Assembly: GCA_050260355.1 (NCBI GenBank)
Contig: JBLNBZ010000048.1
Location: 1-64,000, forward strand
Reading direction: 5' to 3'
Length of the DNA: 64,000 bases
DNA from: CADEFX01 sp050260355
GTDB lineage: Bacteria > Pseudomonadota > Alphaproteobacteria > Rhizobiales > Hyphomicrobiaceae
The position numbers and the translations under genes were made by a program. Under the pieces are notes generated by a model that was not told where the DNA came from, searched no databases, and worked only from the letters and a program-made list of their open reading frames with translations. This document shows positions 17,300 to 24,209 of the stretch, piece by piece. Each line of letters opens with the position of its first letter. Within the stretch, counting starts at the first letter, position 1.

Positions 17300-17694
17300 G
17301 ACGCGCAATTCTGCTTGGCTTCCTGCTGCTCCTGACTTTCGACACGGCAAGCCAGGTCTTCATGAAACTTGCCGCGGAGGGCATCACCCGCATGGACGAC
17401 GGCGCTTGGCTCTCGAAGGTCGCCCAAGAGCCGCTCATCCTGCTGGTCCTGCTTTGCTACCTGGGCGCCTTCCTGACGTACATCTCGCTGCTGAGGTATG
17501 CGCCCGTCGGACCGGCGTATGCGGCAGCGCACGGGCATATCGTTACGGTCCTCCTGCTATCGATACTCTTCTTCGGCGAGCGACTGAGCCTAGTTCAGGG
17601 CGTAGGCGTCCTGGCAATTGTCACTGGCATAGCGATCCTCGCCGTCACCGAGACACAAACCGACGCGCTCGCCGATACGCCAGCGGGCAAGTGA
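17296..17694 (+). CDS. Half-size EamA/SMR-type transporter subunit, copy 2
   Basis: A 132-residue membrane protein with four predicted helices, the counterpart of the gene it overlaps (ATGA). The first helix again carries an acidic residue in LTFDTASQVFMKLA. FFGERLSLVQGVGVL precedes the last helix, as in EamA domains. A short hydrophilic tail (TQTDALADTP) follows. The shared F-D-T-x-S pattern and the FGERL motif show that the two halves are homologous. Translational coupling supports an obligate heterodimer like ArnE/ArnF, in which two four-helix subunits flip a lipid-linked sugar. The actual substrate is not determined. Confidence 0.82.
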   Translation: MRRAILLGFLLLLTFDTASQVFMKLAAEGITRMDDGAWLSKVAQEPLILLVLLCYLGAFLTYISLLRYAPVGPAYAAAHGHIVTVLLLSILFFGERLSLVQGVGVLAIVTGIAILAVTETQTDALADTPAGK

Positions 17695-17776
17695 CGCGGC
17701 CTGGGCGCTTGCCCTTGCTTTGGCGCGATGGGTGGGGTTTGATCCTCCCAACTCTCGATCGCATGCGGGTCGATCA

Positions 17777-18829
17777 ATGACCGAAGCTCAATCGCAAAAC
17801 TCGAAGCGCCTCAGCAATCCGACGGAAGTTCTGAAGACGGCGCGGGCTTGGCTTGCGCGCGATGGGCGCGTTGCACTCGCCACCGTGATCGACACATGGG
17901 GCTCGGCTCCGGTGCCGGTCGGCGGGCAGATGGCGGTGGGAGCCGATGGGAGCTTCCGAGGCTCGGTCTCCGGCGGCTGCATCGAGGGTGAGGTCATCAT
18001 GGAGGCCGAGGAGATCATCGAGAGCGGCAAGCCGAAGACGCTCGAGTTCGGCGTTGCCGACGAGACTGCATGGCGCGCGGGCTTGCCGTGCGGAGGGCAG
18101 GTGCAGGTGTTCGTGGAGCGGTTGGACCTCAAGTCTGGAGGCGGCGAGCTGCTCGACCGCGCCGTCACGGCGGGCGAAACCCGCAGCGGCCTCGTCGTCA
18201 GAACGCATCTCGCCGACGGGCGGAAAGAGCTGTTCGAGCGCACCGACCCCAATTTGCCGGCTGACATTGCGGAGCGTTTCCGCACGGCCAAGAGCAAGCT
18301 GGAGACGTTGCCTGAGGGCAATGTCTTCCTGCATGCGCTGGTGCCGCCGGCCCGCATCATCGTCATCGGCGCGACGCATATCGCCCAGGTGCTGACCGAG
18401 ATCGCGCGTCTCTCGGGCTACGATGTCATCGTCATCGACCCCAGGACTGCGTTCGCATCGACTGACCGCTTCCCGAACGTGCGGCTCATCGCCGACTGGC
18501 CGCAGGATGCGTTGCCCGCGCTTGGCCTCGATCCCTATTCTGCCGTGGTGGCGGTTACGCACGTCGGGCACATCGACGATGAAGCACTGAAGCTGGCAGT
18601 GCGATCCGACTGCCTCTATGTCGGCGCGCTCGGCAGCTCACGCAATCACGCCAAGCGCATCGAGCGCCTCAAAGCGGCCGGCATCACGGACAGCGAAATT
18701 GCGCGGATCAAGGCTCCGATCGGGCTCGACATCGGCGCTCAATCGCCTGCCGAAGTCGCGGTCTCGATCATGGCCGAGATCATCCTGGCGGTCAGGGGCA
18801 GGAAGCAGAAGGTCGCTGTAAACACGTAG
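17777..18829 (+). CDS. xdhC: XdhC/CoxF-family molybdenum hydroxylase maturation factor
   Basis: A 350-residue XdhC-type protein that binds molybdenum cofactor and supports sulfuration and insertion into xanthine oxidase-family enzymes. The N-terminal XdhC_CoxI domain shows ATVIDTWGSAPVPVGGQM and GSVSGGCIEGEV at about residues 35-80. The C-terminal Rossmann domain starts with RIIVIGATHIAQVL near residue 194 and contains YVGALGSSRNHAKR and IGLDIGAQSPAE. The ATG at 17777 opens the conserved N-terminus; an upstream in-frame start is not supported. It is not in an operon with either hydroxylase, but its presence fits with the two Cox-type clusters in the window. It is 82 bp downstream of the half-transporter genes. 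Confidence 0.88.
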   Translation: MTEAQSQNSKRLSNPTEVLKTARAWLARDGRVALATVIDTWGSAPVPVGGQMAVGADGSFRGSVSGGCIEGEVIMEAEEIIESGKPKTLEFGVADETAWRAGLPCGGQVQVFVERLDLKSGGGELLDRAVTAGETRSGLVVRTHLADGRKELFERTDPNLPADIAERFRTAKSKLETLPEGNVFLHALVPPARIIVIGATHIAQVLTEIARLSGYDVIVIDPRTAFASTDRFPNVRLIADWPQDALPALGLDPYSAVVAVTHVGHIDDEALKLAVRSDCLYVGALGSSRNHAKRIERLKAAGITDSEIARIKAPIGLDIGAQSPAEVAVSIMAEIILAVRGRKQKVAVNT

Positions 18830-18893
18830 CTTTTCGCTGCAAACTGTCGACATTTGGACTGCTCGAGAGCATCACCAAATGACCTGCGCCTGC

Positions 18894-18922
18894 TTGCTTT
18901 CGGGCCAAAACGGGGTCATATA
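18894..18922 (+). promoter_or_regulatory. Predicted housekeeping promoter of cspA
   Basis: TTGCTT and CATATA are separated by 17 bp, giving a fair match to the sigma70 -35/-10 pattern, upstream of the cold-shock gene. If used, the mRNA would have a leader of roughly 130 bases. Long structured leaders are typical of cspA-type mRNAs and contribute to their cold induction. This is a prediction by eye. Confidence 0.4.
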
Positions 18923-19057
18923 GGCGACGTCGAACTCGCTATGGTGCGCACTACACGACAGCGCGATTGCGCTGAACCTGTTACCACTCCATCAGCGTGA
19001 TTTGATGGCCGCCGGTAATTCCGCCCGCGGCCAAAGCCAGCTATGGAGCTAGACCAG

Positions 19058-19264
19058 ATGGCGACTGGTACCGTGAAGTGGTTCAACACCCAGAAGGGTT
19101 ATGGGTTCATTCAGCCCGACGAGGGCGGGAACGACGTGTTCGTCCACATCTCGGCGGTCGAACGGGCAGGCATGCAGGGGCTTCGCGAGGGGCAGAAGAT
19201 TTCGTACGACATGGAGCGCGGTCGTAACGGCAAATCTTCGGCCGTCAATCTGAAGGCCATGTAA
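19058..19264 (+). CDS. cspA: Cold-shock domain protein
   Basis: A 68-residue single cold-shock domain protein that binds single-stranded RNA and DNA. RNP1 is KGYGFI at residues 13-18 and RNP2 is VFVHIS at residues 27-32; the opening MATGTVKWFN is canonical. The ATG at 19058 gives the normal N-terminus and has GGAG nine bases upstream; an in-frame ATG five codons earlier is unlikely. A strong intrinsic terminator follows at 19288. An infA paralogue lies downstream, a pairing seen in several Hyphomicrobiales. It is likely expressed from the long-leader promoter predicted near 18900. Confidence 0.95.
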   Translation: MATGTVKWFNTQKGYGFIQPDEGGNDVFVHISAVERAGMQGLREGQKISYDMERGRNGKSSAVNLKAM

Positions 19265-19287
19265 GAAAGGCCCGCACCCAAGCTTAC

Positions 19288-19325
19288 GAATGGGGCGGGC
19301 CGCGCGTCCGCCCCATTCTTTGTTT
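19288..19325 (+). terminator. Rho-independent terminator after cspA
   Basis: A perfect 11-bp stem (gaatggggcgg at 19288-19298 with ccgccccattc at 19308-19318) with a 9-base loop is followed by TTTGTTT. It separates cspA from infA, so infA may depend on read-through or on its own promoter. Confidence 0.85.
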
Positions 19326-19357
19326 CTGGGGTAGCCAAAGGAGAGCTGGGAGACGGC

Positions 19358-19639
19358 ATGGCGAAAGAAGAAATGCTGGAGTTCGAAGGCGTGGTCGCCG
19401 AGGTTCTGCCGGATGCACGCTGTCGCGTGCAGCTCGAGAATGGGCACGAGGTGATCGCCTACACGTCGGGCCGCATGAAAAAGAATCGTATTCGCATCCT
19501 GGCAGGCGATCGCGTGACCGTGGAGATGACTCCCTACGATCTCAGCAAAGGTCGGATCAACTTCCGCCATAAGGACACGCGCTCTCCTCCGCCCGGGGGT
19601 GCTGCACAGAGGCGGCCGCAGTTCCGCGGCCGACGCTGA
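19358..19639 (+). CDS. infA: Translation initiation factor IF-1, extended form
   Basis: A 93-residue S1-fold IF-1, which occupies the A site of the 30S subunit during initiation. The core MAKEEMLEFEGVVAEVLP, the GRMKKNRIRILAGDRV stretch and YDLSKGRINFRHK are classical. The usual bacterial protein is about 72 residues, so this one has an extra C-terminal tail (from about residue 73) rich in Pro, Gln and Arg. This may be a second, stress-linked IF-1 paralogue rather than the housekeeping copy; whether another infA exists cannot be seen here. It lies between two intrinsic terminators and is next to cspA, consistent with a cold-response pair. Confidence 0.9.
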   Translation: MAKEEMLEFEGVVAEVLPDARCRVQLENGHEVIAYTSGRMKKNRIRILAGDRVTVEMTPYDLSKGRINFRHKDTRSPPPGGAAQRRPQFRGRR

Positions 19640-19675
19640 CCGGATTGCGGCTGCAGGTTCTAATTGTCAGTAGAA

Positions 19676-19712
19676 GAGGGCGCCCGCGGAAAATCAGGCG
19701 CCCTCAATTTCG
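19676..19712 (+). terminator. Rho-independent terminator after infA
   Basis: A perfect 9-bp stem (gagggcgcc at 19676-19684 with ggcgccctc at 19697-19705) with a 12-base loop is followed by a short AATTT tract. The U tract is weak, so termination may be partial. Confidence 0.65.
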
Positions 19713-19849
19713 TGGAAGACCTCGACCGGGCTCGCGAAGCGCCTGGACTAGACTTCGAATCGGTGTACCGAATGGCCACTAGGCGACGCGTGCACGCCGC
19801 ATCGCCTAGCACGAGTCTTTCAACACGCCCGTGCCGAGGGAGAAGCAGG

Positions 19850-19999
19850 ATGGCCAAGCGCACTACGCATCGCAGCACGGCAGGCAAGAAGCTTTATGCC
19901 GTCCGCGACAAGGAAGGAAAGTTCAAGGATATCCAGACCTACGAGCGCGCGCACCGCCAGGACATCAAGCGCAAGAGCAAAGCGGAGAAGGCAAAGTAG
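19850..19999 (+). CDS. Conserved tiny basic protein (49 aa)
   Basis: A 49-residue highly basic protein starting MAKRTTHRSTAGKKLYAVRD and ending in KRKSKAEKAK. The ATG at 19850 has a GAGGGAGAAGCAGG ribosome region just upstream. The pattern Ser-Thr-x-Gly-Lys-Lys-Leu-Tyr-Ala, then Asp-Lys-x-Gly-x-Phe-x-Asp-Ile-Gln-Thr-Tyr, is one I recognise as a recurring uncharacterised small protein of Hyphomicrobiales. It is likely cytoplasmic and may bind nucleic acid or ribosomes given its charge. The frame is open for 62 codons further upstream, but across the infA terminator, which I regard as non-coding. Confidence 0.75.
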   Translation: MAKRTTHRSTAGKKLYAVRDKEGKFKDIQTYERAHRQDIKRKSKAEKAK

Positions 20000-20020
20000 T
20001 CAGGGGCTCCGCTGCCGTTG

Positions 20021-20311
20021 TCAGTGGACGCTGGCGATCTCGAGCTCATCGCCCATGGCATGGCTGACTGCTGCCTGTCGGCTGTCAGTCAGAGCGATGG
20101 GGGTACCATCCGCAGCGTGCAGTGCGAAGAGATCGATCCCCTTGGGGAGGCCTTCCAGGGCCGGAAACATCCGGCGGGCCTCGGCTGCCGTCAGCTCCTT
20201 GATGTAGGCGATCTGGCCTCCACCGAGCCGAGCAAGCTCAATCTCGCTCATGATAGGAGCAACCGCGTCAGCGGTGCTCTTGCGCTTCCCGCGCTTTACC
20301 TTGTTTTCCAT
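20021..20311 (-). CDS. DUF1150 family protein
   Basis: A 96-residue protein whose second half matches the DUF1150 pattern: AYIKELTAAEARRMFP, then LPKGIDLFALHAADGTPIAL, then DSRQAAVSHAMGDELEIASV. The family is typically encoded just downstream of a small heat-shock protein gene in alphaproteobacteria, as here. The ATG at 20311 has GAGGAG eight bases upstream. The first 20 residues are basic and an internal Met at residue 21 is an alternative start. Its function is unknown; co-induction with Hsp20 during heat stress is likely from the conserved pairing. Confidence 0.85.
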   Translation of the reverse strand: MENKVKRGKRKSTADAVAPIMSEIELARLGGGQIAYIKELTAAEARRMFPALEGLPKGIDLFALHAADGTPIALTDSRQAAVSHAMGDELEIASVH

Positions 20312-20442
20312 GACGCTACTCCTCTTCGGCAGCCTAAGGCGTCATAGTGCATCTACGAACCGGGCCCCGAATTGGTTCCCGCCACGTAGCCTTAGGCTCC
20401 ATTCTCACGTGATTCGCGGCTCGGACCTGTTACTCAAACGGC

Positions 20443-20880
20443 TCAGAGCCTGCTTTTCCGACCACCTATCTCGACGCGCCTGACGATTCTCTCCGGCTCG
20501 CGCCGGATGAGATCAATCGAGAGCAGGCCATTTTCGAGGTCTGCTGACTTCACCTCGATGCCATCGGCCAGCACGAAGGTCCGCTGGAACTGCCGTGCGG
20601 CGATGCCGCGGTGCAGGTAGTGGCGCGTCTTCTCGTCTTCCTGCTTGCCTCGGATCGTCAACTGCTTGTCCTCGACCGAGATTTCGAGCTGGTCGCGCGT
20701 AAATCCCGCCACCGCCAGGGTGATGCGCAAGGCTTCCCCAGTGCCGTCCTCGCGGGCAATGCGCTCGATATTGTAGGGCGGATACCCTTCTGCCCCACCT
20801 TTGCCGACGCGATCGATAAGACGCTCGATCTCGTCAAATCCGAGCAACAGGGGACTGGAGAGTAGCGACAAGCGTGACAT
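20443..20880 (-). CDS. Small heat-shock protein Hsp20 (IbpA-type)
   Basis: A 145-residue alpha-crystallin-domain chaperone that holds unfolding proteins in large oligomers. The N-terminus SRLSLLSSPLLLGFDEIERL and the GYPPYNIERI segment are typical of rhizobial class A Hsp20. The alpha-crystallin domain runs from about residue 40 to 130, with RITLAVAGFTRDQLEI, RGIAARQFQRTFVLAD and ADLENGLLSIDLIR. The ATG at 20880 was chosen by family resemblance; a TTG seven codons earlier has a GAGG site and is possible. A heat-shock-type promoter is predicted 108 bp upstream. DUF1150 is the next gene, after 131 bp. Confidence 0.92.
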   Translation of the reverse strand: MSRLSLLSSPLLLGFDEIERLIDRVGKGGAEGYPPYNIERIAREDGTGEALRITLAVAGFTRDQLEISVEDKQLTIRGKQEDEKTRHYLHRGIAARQFQRTFVLADGIEVKSADLENGLLSIDLIRREPERIVRRVEIGGRKSRL

Positions 20881-20994
20881 GGCTGCAAAGCCCTTTGACA
20901 AGCGACCTCGGCCGATTCTGCGCTAGCCCGGACCCTTGTGGCATCCGTCTGCGCCCCGGCCCCGCCAGCAGGCACCGGGAATTCACATGCGAAC

Positions 20995-21022
20995 ATATGG
21001 TGTCCGAGGCGAGGAGTTCAAG
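20995..21022 (-). promoter_or_regulatory. Predicted RpoH (sigma32) promoter of hsp20
   Basis: On the minus strand CTTGAA (21022-21017) is followed, 14 bases later, by CACCATAT (21002-20995), which fits the enterobacterial sigma32 pattern CTTGAA-N13-17-CCCCATNT with one mismatch. The predicted leader of about 105 bases is long enough for a ROSE-type RNA thermometer, which is common before rhizobial hsp20 genes. I did not find the full ROSE consensus by eye. Confidence 0.5.
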
Positions 21023-21111
21023 CCGACGCGTCGTTCCTCGGTGGAATGCCACAATTGGTAATTATAGCCCCGCCCGCTATGCCTTGGCTCAATGGTCGAT
21101 TTGAGGAACGC

Positions 21112-21774
21112 ATGCGCTCGCGCCGTCCGTTGCTTGCTGCCGCCGTAGCGGTTCTGTCTTGGTTCCCTCCGGCCCTGGCGCAGGACGCCAAATCCCCGAC
21201 TCCCAGCGCTCAGCCCAAGACGGATGATCTGACGCCGGAAGAGCTTGCGGAGCGCGAAGGCCGCAAGGCCTGCAAGATCGCGATCTGCGCCGCATTCCAC
21301 AATCGGACAGCCACCGGCGGCGATATCACCTGCAGCGTCTTGAAATCATGGCGCAAGGAGCAGTTGAACGCCATGCTGGCCAAGGCCAAGACCTCTTGGC
21401 CCTGGGGCAGGGTTCGCTGTGTCAGCGACATCAAGCTCAAGCGCGAAGCACTGGCCGCCGCGATGACGCAGCCCAGGTACGAGACGACGCTCGATCGCCA
21501 CGAAGTCACCTGCGAGGTGGAGCGGGAGAAGGAGGCGAGCGCCCAGATCAAGTTCGATTTCTCGCCCAAGGTGACCTTTGAGAACGGCAAGGCGACCAAG
21601 GCCGCGCTCAACTGGGGCAAGATCGAGGCTCCGACCCTGGTGAAGGGCGCAATGTGGACGGCCACGGCGACCGACAACACCTTCAATGTGCTGCAAAGCA
21701 CGCTGGTCGAGGACATCAACGACTTCATCGAGAACAAGTGCATGGAGGTCAAGGCGGACTGGGCCGCGAAATAG
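21112..21774 (+). CDS. Exported protein of unknown function
   Basis: A 220-residue protein with a Sec signal peptide at residues 1-23 (MRSRRPLLAAAVAVLSW and an ALAQ cleavage region). The mature part contains six cysteines: two in CKIAIC, and one each in DITC, VRC, VTC and NKC, so disulfide bonds in the periplasm are likely. KVTFENGKATKAALNWGKIE reads as a beta-strand region. The start was chosen because it begins the signal peptide; the frame is open upstream. It is divergent from hsp20 and followed by a ThDP enzyme. I do not recognise a named family. Confidence 0.75.
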   Translation: MRSRRPLLAAAVAVLSWFPPALAQDAKSPTPSAQPKTDDLTPEELAEREGRKACKIAICAAFHNRTATGGDITCSVLKSWRKEQLNAMLAKAKTSWPWGRVRCVSDIKLKREALAAAMTQPRYETTLDRHEVTCEVEREKEASAQIKFDFSPKVTFENGKATKAALNWGKIEAPTLVKGAMWTATATDNTFNVLQSTLVEDINDFIENKCMEVKADWAAK

Positions 21775-21851
21775 CTCTGCCCCGGGCCGTCCTTGGCGTT
21801 TGTGCTTCGGCGTGCTTCCATAAGCGCAAAATGACCAACAGGAGGCGCCCC

Positions 21852-23480
21852 GTGAAGACCGCTGACGTTATCTCGGACATCCTGAAACGCGAAGGCATCG
21901 AGTGGATCATCGGCTATCCGGTGAACCACATCCTCGAGCGCGGCGCAGCAGCCGGGATCAGGCCGATCATCGTGCGTCAGGAGCGGACCGGCCTGCATAT
22001 GGCGGATGCCATCTCGCGCGTCACGAGCGGCAAGAAGCTGGGTGTCTTTTGCATGCAGCACGGCCCCGGCACCGAGAATGCGTATGGCGGCGTGGCGCAG
22101 GCCTACAGCGAGAGCGTGCCCATCCTCGTCATGCCGATGGGCTACGCGCGCAGGCTCGCCTGGGTGCAACGCAACTACAATGCCAGCGTCAGCATGGCAT
22201 CGATTACCAAGTCCGCGGAACCGATCACATCGGCCAAGGAGATTCCGGTCGTCCTGCGGCGCGCATTCTCCCGGCTGAAGTCGGGCCGCGGCGGTCCTGT
22301 CCTTGTCGAGGTGCCCACCGACCTCTTCGCCGAGGAGATCGACGCATTCGACTATGTACCGGCTCGCCCAGCGCGGTCCGGATCAGATCCTGAGGCTGTG
22401 CGTGAAGCCGCGCAAATGCTGGTCAAAGCCAAGCGGCCGGTCCTTTACGCCGGCCAGGGCGTCCATTGGGCCGAGGCGTGGGCTGAGCTCAAGGAGCTTG
22501 CCGAGCTGCTGGCCATTCCCGTGACGACCAGCCTCGAGGGCAAGAGCGCCTTTCCCGAGACACATGCTCTGTCGCTCGGTTCAGGCGGGCTCGCCATGCC
22601 TGGGAGCGTCCACCATTTTCTGCGCGAGGCCGATTTGATCCTCGGCGTCGGCTGCAGTTTCACTGAGAGCAATTTCGCCGTGAAGATGCCGGCAGGAAAG
22701 CCGATCATTCACGCCACGCTCGATCCTATGGACATCAATAAGGATGTCCCGTCGGCTCTCGCCGTGCTCGGCGACGCCAAACTGGTGCTCGGCGCCCTGA
22801 TCGAGGAGGTGCAACGCATCGCCGGCAAGAGCCCGCGCGATCCCAAGCGCGTCGCCGCTGAGATCAAGGAAGCATACGAGCCGTGGCTCGCGAAATGGAT
22901 GCCCAAGCTGACGTCGGACAGCGCGCCGCTCAATCCCTACCGGGTGCTGTGGGACCTACAGAAGACGGTGGACGTAGCCAACACCATCATCACGCATGAT
23001 GCCGGCAGTCCACGCGATCAGCTCTCACCGTTCTGGCGCCCAATCACGCCGCTCTCCTATCTCGGCTGGGGCAAGACCACGCAGCTCGGCTACGGACTGG
23101 GTCTCGCCATGGGCGCGAAGCTCGCCAAACCCGACAAGCTGTGCATGAACGTGTGGGGCGATGCCGCCATCGGGTTCACCGGCATGGACTTCGAGACAGC
23201 GGTGCGCGAGAAGATCCCGATCCTGTCCATCCTGCTGAACAACTTCAGCATGGCGATCGAGTTGAAGGTCATGCCTGTCTCGACCGAGCGCTACCGGGCG
23301 ACCGACATTTCGGGTGACTATGCGGCCTTCGCTCGCGCTCTCGGCGGATACGGCGAGCGGATCGAGAAGGTGTCCGACATCGTCCCGGCGATCAAGCGCG
23401 GCATTGCTGCGACCGAGAAGGGCCAGCCGGCGCTGCTCGAGTTCATCACGTCGAAAGAGGTTGAGGTCTCGCGCTTTTGA
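21852..23480 (+). CDS. Thiamine diphosphate-dependent enzyme (acetolactate synthase-like)
   Basis: A 542-residue protein of the ThDP-binding POX/AHAS superfamily. The N-terminal pyrimidine domain has IGYPVNHILERG and the catalytic Glu in VRQERTGLHMADA near residue 44. The central domain shows VLYAGQGVHWAEAW, and the C-terminal ThDP motif is WGDAAIGFTG, with the NN pair of ILLNNFSM about 30 residues further on. The GTG at 21852 has AGGAGG six bases upstream; an ATG at 21831 lacks a site. It is not a standard biosynthetic IlvB, since no small subunit gene accompanies it. The actual reaction (carboligase, decarboxylase or oxidase) is undetermined. Confidence 0.85.
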   Translation: MKTADVISDILKREGIEWIIGYPVNHILERGAAAGIRPIIVRQERTGLHMADAISRVTSGKKLGVFCMQHGPGTENAYGGVAQAYSESVPILVMPMGYARRLAWVQRNYNASVSMASITKSAEPITSAKEIPVVLRRAFSRLKSGRGGPVLVEVPTDLFAEEIDAFDYVPARPARSGSDPEAVREAAQMLVKAKRPVLYAGQGVHWAEAWAELKELAELLAIPVTTSLEGKSAFPETHALSLGSGGLAMPGSVHHFLREADLILGVGCSFTESNFAVKMPAGKPIIHATLDPMDINKDVPSALAVLGDAKLVLGALIEEVQRIAGKSPRDPKRVAAEIKEAYEPWLAKWMPKLTSDSAPLNPYRVLWDLQKTVDVANTIITHDAGSPRDQLSPFWRPITPLSYLGWGKTTQLGYGLGLAMGAKLAKPDKLCMNVWGDAAIGFTGMDFETAVREKIPILSILLNNFSMAIELKVMPVSTERYRATDISGDYAAFARALGGYGERIEKVSDIVPAIKRGIAATEKGQPALLEFITSKEVEVSRF

Positions 23481-23501
23481 GCGGGTCCACGCGCCGGCGC
23501 A

Positions 23502-24209
23502 TCAGGCGCCGACGATCTCCGCGAGGATCTGCTCGGCAGCCCGCTTCGGGTCTGCCGCTTGCGTGATGGGACGGCCGACGACGAGGTGCGTCGCTCCCGC
23601 CGCGATGGCCGCCGAAGGAGTCATGACGCGGGCCTGATCCCCGGCAGCCCCGCCCGCAGGCCTGATCCCCGGCGTCACGATCAGGAAATCCGAGCCGACT
23701 GCCTGGCGCACGAGCGCGGCCTCCTGGCCGGACGCGATCACTCCGTCGAAGCCTGCGGACTTTGCCAGTCGGGCCCGGTGCAGCACCAGGTCCGACGGGC
23801 TCATGTGCCTGATGCCCTGGCTTTCGAGGTCCGTCCGGTCAAGGTTGGTCAGGACGGTAACGGCCAGCAACTTGAGCTTGCTCGAGCCCCGGCCGGCTAC
23901 GGCGGCATCCAGGGTCTTGGCATCGACACCGTGCACAGTGAGAAAGTCGAAGCCGAGCCGGGCCACGTTGGCGGCCGCCTTCTCGACCGTATTGCCAATG
24001 TCGAGCAGCTTGAAATCGAGGAAGACCGTCCGGCCCGCAGCCTTCAGGCCTTGCGCAAACTCCAGCCCGCCGCCGAACAGCAGCTCGAGCCCGACTTTGT
24101 AGCAGTTGATCGTGTCGCCAAGCTGCTCAACCAGCCGGCGCGCCTCACCGACCGTGGGAACGTCGAGGGCCACAAACAGGCGATCGCGGGCGGCAAGCTC
24201 GGTCATCAT
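23502..24209 (-). CDS. pyrF: Orotidine 5'-phosphate decarboxylase
   Basis: A 235-residue TIM-barrel enzyme that converts OMP to UMP, the last step of de novo pyrimidine synthesis. FVALDVPT at the N-terminus and the catalytic FLDFKLLDIGNTV motif (Asp-x-Lys-x-x-Asp) near residue 65 are clear. The phosphate-binding VTPGIRPAGG and GATHLVVGRPIT segments are near the C-terminus. The start codon overlaps the dnaJ stop (ATGATGA), so it is coupled to the chaperone operon. A second Met directly follows the first, so the exact start may be one codon later. It converges with the ThDP enzyme gene. Confidence 0.95.
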   Translation of the reverse strand: MMTELAARDRLFVALDVPTVGEARRLVEQLGDTINCYKVGLELLFGGGLEFAQGLKAAGRTVFLDFKLLDIGNTVEKAAANVARLGFDFLTVHGVDAKTLDAAVAGRGSSKLKLLAVTVLTNLDRTDLESQGIRHMSPSDLVLHRARLAKSAGFDGVIASGQEAALVRQAVGSDFLIVTPGIRPAGGAAGDQARVMTPSAAIAAGATHLVVGRPITQAADPKRAAEQILAEIVGA

